DNA of 9,433 nucleotides, taken from positions 1 through 9,433 of the forward strand of contig CALKOE010000062.1 of assembly GCA_938091985.1 (NCBI GenBank). Direction: 5' to 3'. Origin of the DNA: an uncultured Acidimicrobiales bacterium. Lineage in GTDB: Bacteria > Actinomycetota > Acidimicrobiia > Acidimicrobiales > Aldehydirespiratoraceae. The notes beneath the pieces were generated by a model. The model was not told the DNA's origin. It made no database searches and worked only from the letters and a program-made list of their open reading frames with translations. Positions 6,635 to 9,433 of this stretch are shown here, in pieces (the first letter of the stretch is position 1; each line of letters starts with the position of its first letter). The translations under genes and the position numbers were made by a program.

Positions 6635-8217
6635 GCGCCGGCCTCGACACACGCGTTCTGTCCGACGTGTAGGTCTGAAAGAACGCACATGGCGACGGGC
6701 TCGGGCCGCAGTCGTGTGTGGCGGGGAGCACTGCTGACGGCAGTGTGGTCGCTGCGGTGATGGCTCCCTCTCGACTCGCGCCGGTCGAGAGCTGAGGTCG
6801 CAACGGTGAGTCCGACGGTGGCGAGGTTGCGCCCCTCGCGGTGGAAGCGAAGCGGATCGGCGAGTGCCTGAATATGTCGCACTGCGTATTCGAGCCCTGC
6901 CTCGTCGCGGACGAGGCCGACGTGGTCCCACATGGTTGTTCGCAGTGCGTCGACTGCGTCGTCGACATCGCGTTCGCGTGCGCGGTCGGCGTCGACATCG
7001 AAGGCCGAGGCGGCGACTCGGATCTCGTCGATCTGCGGCGACGAGTCGGTCTCTGTCGCTGCGGTGACGGCAACGCGAGCACCGAAGACCAGGCCTTCGA
7101 GCAGCGAGTTGCTGGCCAGGCGGTTTGCACCGTGAAGGCCTGTTGATGCGGCCTCGCCGACGGCGTAGAGGCGCGGCATCGAGGTGCGGCCGCGCTCATC
7201 AGTGGCGATGCCACCCATGTGGTAATGCTCAGCCGGTGAGACCGGGAGGACATCGACTCTCGGGTCGAGGCCGACACTCTGCGAGATCGCCCAGACCGTG
7301 GGGAACCGAGTCGGGAACTCGGGACCGATGTTGCGGGCATCGAGAAAGACCGGACCACTCTGGCGTTGCCAGTGGATGTGGCGGGCAACGATGTCGCGCG
7401 GCGCCAACTCGGCGTCGTCATGCGCATCGACCATGAAACGATGACCGGCTGCGTCGACAAGGTGGGCGCCTTCGCCGCGCAACGCTTCGGTGAGCAGCGG
7501 CATCGGGTCGAGGTCGCTGTGCAGTGCCGTGGGGTGGAATTGCACGAATTCGGGGTCGCGGACTTCGACACCGGCCCGAATCGCCATTGCGAATCCGTCG
7601 CCGGTGACTTCGACCGGGTTGGTGGTGTGTTGGTAGACGCGGCCGATGCCGCCCGTGGCGAGGACGACGGCCCGAGCGATGATCGCGACGTGGTTGCCGT
7701 CGGCGTCGAGCGCGAGCACGCCGGCGGCCTGGCCCATGTCGTCCACCAGTAGGTCGAGGGCAAACGTCTGGTCGAGGCAGGTGATATCGGGTCGCTGCGC
7801 AACGGCGGCGGTGAGAGTCCGCATGACCTCGGCACCGGTGGCATCTCCGTTGGCGTGGATGATTCGGTGGCGACTGTGGCCGGCCTCCTTGCCCAACGAG
7901 AATTCGCCTGCGTCGTCGACGTCGAAGCTGGCACCCAGCGAACGGAGCCATTCGATTCGCTCGCCGGCGCCCTCGGCGACAAGCGCGGCGATCGTCTCGC
8001 GACCGAGCCCGGCGCTCACGCGCACGGTGTCGTCGGCATGGAGATCGGGGGAGTCGTCGTTGCCAACAGCTGCGGCGATGCCGCCCTGGGCCCAGCGGCT
8101 CGAACCTTCTCCGAGCGCAGTCTTCGACACGACAACGGCATCGCCATGTCCGAGCGCGGTCGAGAGGCCGGCGATGCCGGAACCTATGACGACGCAGCTG
8201 GTGGTGATGGTCCGCAT
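6631..8217 (-). CDS. nadB: L-aspartate oxidase
   Basis: NadB is an FAD enzyme that oxidises L-aspartate to iminoaspartate, the first step of de novo NAD synthesis; the product goes to NadA. The 528 residues include VIGSGIAGL (10-18, FAD dinucleotide fold), EGSSRWAQGGIAA (37-49), ATGG (187-190), FVQFHPT (224-230), TEALRGEGA (243-251), HYHMGGIATD (331-340) and the long FAD-contacting block from LYAVGEAASTGLHGANRLAS (350-369) to SLLEGLVFG (371-379). The C-terminal helical domain carries ESRGSHHRSD (481-490), typical of the fumarate reductase/aspartate oxidase superfamily. The ATG at 8217 is preceded at six bases by GAGGTG (8224-8229), which overlaps the nadA stop; the gap to nadA is only five bases. 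The stop overlaps nadC (ATGA). No key motif is missing. Confidence 0.97.
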   Translation of the reverse strand: MRTITTSCVVIGSGIAGLSTALGHGDAVVVSKTALGEGSSRWAQGGIAAAVGNDDSPDLHADDTVRVSAGLGRETIAALVAEGAGERIEWLRSLGASFDVDDAGEFSLGKEAGHSRHRIIHANGDATGAEVMRTLTAAVAQRPDITCLDQTFALDLLVDDMGQAAGVLALDADGNHVAIIARAVVLATGGIGRVYQHTTNPVEVTGDGFAMAIRAGVEVRDPEFVQFHPTALHSDLDPMPLLTEALRGEGAHLVDAAGHRFMVDAHDDAELAPRDIVARHIHWQRQSGPVFLDARNIGPEFPTRFPTVWAISQSVGLDPRVDVLPVSPAEHYHMGGIATDERGRTSMPRLYAVGEAASTGLHGANRLASNSLLEGLVFGARVAVTAATETDSSPQIDEIRVAASAFDVDADRARERDVDDAVDALRTTMWDHVGLVRDEAGLEYAVRHIQALADPLRFHREGRNLATVGLTVATSALDRRESRGSHHRSDHTAVSSAPRHTRLRPEPVAMCVLSDLHVGQNACVEAGA

Positions 8218-8222
8218 CGTGG

Positions 8223-9197
8223 TCACCTCGCCGGCGGTCCGACCGCGAGCATCGCCTCGACCGCAGCGCGAGCTCGGGCGGCGATGGCCGGATCGACTTC
8301 CACCTCGTATTGCATCTCTTCGAGCGCAGTCCGGATGTTCTGCACGGTGATCCTCTTCATGTGGGGACACATGTTGCAGGGGCGGATGAACTCTGTGTTG
8401 GGAGCGGCGGAGCCGGCGACATTGTCGGCCATCGAGCACTCGGTGACCATCACGACCTGCTCGGGCTGGCGATCGGCCACCCACTTGGTCATGCCCGATG
8501 TGGAACCCACGTAGTCGGCCTCGGCGAGGACGTCGGGCGGGCACTCGGGGTGGGCGATGATCTGCACGCCCGGGTGGGTGGTGCGATAGCGGTTGAGCTG
8601 GACACCGGTGAAACGCTCGTGGACCTCGCACGCGCCGGGCCAGGTGACGATCTCGACGTCGACCTGAGAGTCGACCCAGCTCGCCAGGTACTGGTCGGGA
8701 AGGAAGATGACCTTCTCGGCCCCCAGGGAGTTGACGATGTCGACGGCGTTGGAGGAAGTGCAGGTGATGTCGGCGGCTGCCTTCACGGCGGCCGAGGTGT
8801 TGACATAGACGCAGACAGGAGCGCCGGGGTGCTGGGCGCGCAGCCCCTCGATGTCGGCCGCGGTGATCGACTCGGCGAGCGAGCAACCGGCTCGAGTGTC
8901 GGGGATGAGCACGGTCTTCTCGGGGCACAGGATCTTGGCCGTCTCAGCCATGAAGTGCACGCCCGCCATCACGATCACTTCGGCGTCGGTTTCAGCGGCC
9001 ATGCGTGCCAGCTGGAGCGAGTCGCCGCGTAGGTCGGCAACACCGAAGAAGATGTCGGGGGTCATGTAGTTGTGGGCGAGCACGACAGCGTTGCGTTCTC
9101 GCTTGAGGGTCTCGATGTCGGCGATGATCGGGTCGAGGATGGCTCGCTCGATCTCGGGGACAATCCCGTCGAGAGGGTGAGAGTCAGTGGCCGTCAT
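8223..9197 (-). CDS. nadA: Quinolinate synthase, [4Fe-4S] enzyme
   Basis: NadA condenses iminoaspartate from NadB with dihydroxyacetone phosphate to quinolinate, using an oxygen-sensitive [4Fe-4S] cluster. The 324 residues show the three-fold repeated architecture: AHNYMTPDIF (41-50), GDSLQLARMAA (58-68), GVHFMAETAKILCPEKT (79-95), IPDTRAGCSLAESI (98-111), YVNTSAAVKA (131-140), CTSSNA (146-151), TWPGACEVHERF (185-196), GSTSGM (231-236) and CNMCPHMKRIT (274-284). The expected cluster ligands are Cys105, Cys190 and Cys277, all present, with Cys274 forming a CxxC with the last. The ATG at 9197 is supported by a GGGAG ribosome binding site nine bases upstream (9207-9211). It is the first gene after a 113-base non-coding gap with a promoter-like sequence and an operator-like dyad, so it is probably the head of the operon. 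Confidence 0.97.
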   Translation of the reverse strand: MTATDSHPLDGIVPEIERAILDPIIADIETLKRERNAVVLAHNYMTPDIFFGVADLRGDSLQLARMAAETDAEVIVMAGVHFMAETAKILCPEKTVLIPDTRAGCSLAESITAADIEGLRAQHPGAPVCVYVNTSAAVKAAADITCTSSNAVDIVNSLGAEKVIFLPDQYLASWVDSQVDVEIVTWPGACEVHERFTGVQLNRYRTTHPGVQIIAHPECPPDVLAEADYVGSTSGMTKWVADRQPEQVVMVTECSMADNVAGSAAPNTEFIRPCNMCPHMKRITVQNIRTALEEMQYEVEVDPAIAARARAAVEAMLAVGPPAR

Positions 9198-9206
9198 GTT
9201 TGGGGG

Positions 9207-9211
9207 CTCCC
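9207..9211 (-). promoter_or_regulatory. nadA ribosome binding site GGGAG
   Basis: GGGAG lies nine bases before the ATG at 9197 and supports that start codon. It is one of the few clear Shine-Dalgarno sequences in the window, the others being before nadB (8224-8229) and nadC (6642-6645). Confidence 0.6.
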
Positions 9212-9216
9212 GGTAC

Positions 9217-9237
9217 TAATGCTCATGTTGAGTATTA
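9217..9237. promoter_or_regulatory. 21-bp dyad, candidate repressor operator for the NAD operon
   Basis: On the minus strand the arms are TAATACTCA and TGAGCATTA, separated by ACA; eight of nine positions pair (the odd pair is 9221/9233). The dyad is AT-rich in a GC-rich region and lies immediately downstream of the candidate -10 box, covering the expected first transcribed bases. That is a typical position for repression. The putative NrtR encoded just upstream is the natural candidate to bind it. NrtR sites in other lineages are palindromes of about this length, but I cannot confirm that this sequence matches a known NrtR consensus. Confidence 0.6.
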
Positions 9238-9246
9238 CTGGCAACA

Positions 9247-9275
9247 AACATAGCAGTTACCCGCGCGTGGGACAA
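9247..9275 (-). promoter_or_regulatory. Candidate nadA promoter (-35 TTGTCC, 17-bp spacer, -10 TATGTT)
   Basis: On the minus strand TTGTCC (9275-9270) matches the -35 consensus TTGACA at four of six positions. TATGTT (9252-9247) matches TATAAT at four of six, and the spacing is an ideal 17 bases. The transcription start would then fall near 9240, just upstream of the dyad and about 43 bases before the nadA ATG. This is a pattern match by eye; no experimental start is known to me. Confidence 0.45.
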
Positions 9276-9310
9276 CGCAGCTGGCAAAACGCGCACCCCG
9301 AGTGAGGGGC

Positions 9311-9433
9311 TCAGCGGTAGGGCTGACCCACTCCCGGGCGAGGACGTTCCCGGATCACGGCGGGTCGGTACCGGAACAGCTCGGCCGGTCGACCGGCACC
9401 GGCCGAGGTCCGCTCACCGGTGCCCTCGACCAA
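9311..9433 (-). CDS. nrtR: Probable NrtR-type (Nudix-related) transcriptional regulator, C-terminal tail only
   Basis: A minus-strand frame enters from the window edge and ends at TGA 9313-9311, giving the last 40 residues of a protein. They begin LVEGTGERTSAGAGRPAELF, continue RYRPAVIRERP, and end in a proline/arginine-rich tail. The element L-x-x-T-G-E-x(n)-G-x-G-R-P-A-x-L-[YF]-R-[YF] is what I know from the end of the winged-helix domain of NrtR proteins, where it forms the beta-wing. NrtR regulators have an N-terminal Nudix-like ligand domain that senses ADP-ribose or related NAD metabolites, and they repress NAD synthesis or salvage genes. The position directly upstream of nadABC, with a dyad in between, agrees with this. 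The Nudix domain is outside the window, so other winged-helix regulators with a GRPA wing cannot be excluded. Confidence 0.6.
   Translation of the reverse strand: MVEGTGERTSAGAGRPAELFRYRPAVIRERPRPGVGQPYR

Larger units (their letters stand above)
9198..9310 (-). promoter_or_regulatory. Regulatory gap between the putative nrtR and nadA
   Basis: This is the only non-coding gap longer than 40 bases in the window. It contains, in the direction of transcription, a GC-rich stretch after the regulator stop, a candidate sigma-70-type promoter, a 21-bp dyad and the nadA ribosome binding site. Positions about 9214-9256 are clearly more AT-rich than the surroundings, as expected of a promoter. A weak inverted repeat (CCCC, six bases, GGGG; 9295-9308) follows the regulator stop, but it has only four pairs. 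Confidence 0.7.

Noticed and set aside
9295..9308. Terminator after the putative nrtR gene (CCCC, six-base loop, GGGG)
   Set aside because: Only four pairs and no T-run directly after it; the TTTT lies several bases further on. Too weak to call.
1..9433. Mobile elements, CRISPR arrays, tRNA or rRNA genes
   Set aside because: No transposase, integrase, spaced repeats or structural RNA signatures were seen; coding density by metabolic genes is almost complete.

Overview
The window is high-GC DNA in which every supportable gene reads on the minus strand. Intergenic gaps are short or absent. The adenosine deaminase has the LNTDNR/VIKPRY features that I associate with actinobacteria, and the regulator tail and nadABC order resemble actinobacterial NAD loci. 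I infer an actinobacterium, possibly of the Acidimicrobiia. The genus cannot be fixed from the sequence alone.

In the direction of transcription (high to low coordinates) the layout is as follows. At 9311-9433 is the C-terminal tail of a probable NrtR-type (Nudix plus winged-helix) NAD repressor. At 9198-9310 is a 113-base regulatory gap with a candidate promoter and a 21-bp near-perfect dyad. Next come nadA (8223-9197), nadB (6631-8217) and nadC (5789-6634), the complete aspartate-to-nicotinate-mononucleotide route. A GNAT acetyltransferase (5199-5789) follows, then adenosine deaminase (4069-5190). An M16 zinc-peptidase lipoprotein reading frame (1119-4040) is split by one in-frame TGA at 3024-3026. 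Uracil phosphoribosyltransferase upp (447-1079) and the N-terminal 149 residues of a D-2-hydroxyacid-dehydrogenase-like protein (1-447) complete the window.

Several junctions are of the ATGA or TGATG type or are separated by fewer than 10 bases (nadA/nadB, nadB/nadC, nadC/GNAT, GNAT/add, upp/dehydrogenase). No terminator was recognised between genes, so one long transcript from the nadA promoter is plausible. It would combine de novo NAD synthesis with purine and pyrimidine salvage (deamination of adenosine; uracil to UMP using PRPP, which NadC also uses). That functional link is an inference.

The window is mostly well-known housekeeping metabolism, and I do not see a new defence, mobile or biosynthetic system. 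The points worth a second look are the in-frame TGA inside the M16 peptidase, which sits in the middle of a perfect 7-bp hairpin; the dyad operator next to the putative nrtR gene; the unassigned acetyltransferase embedded in the NAD operon; and a 10-codon leader frame that overlaps the nadA start.
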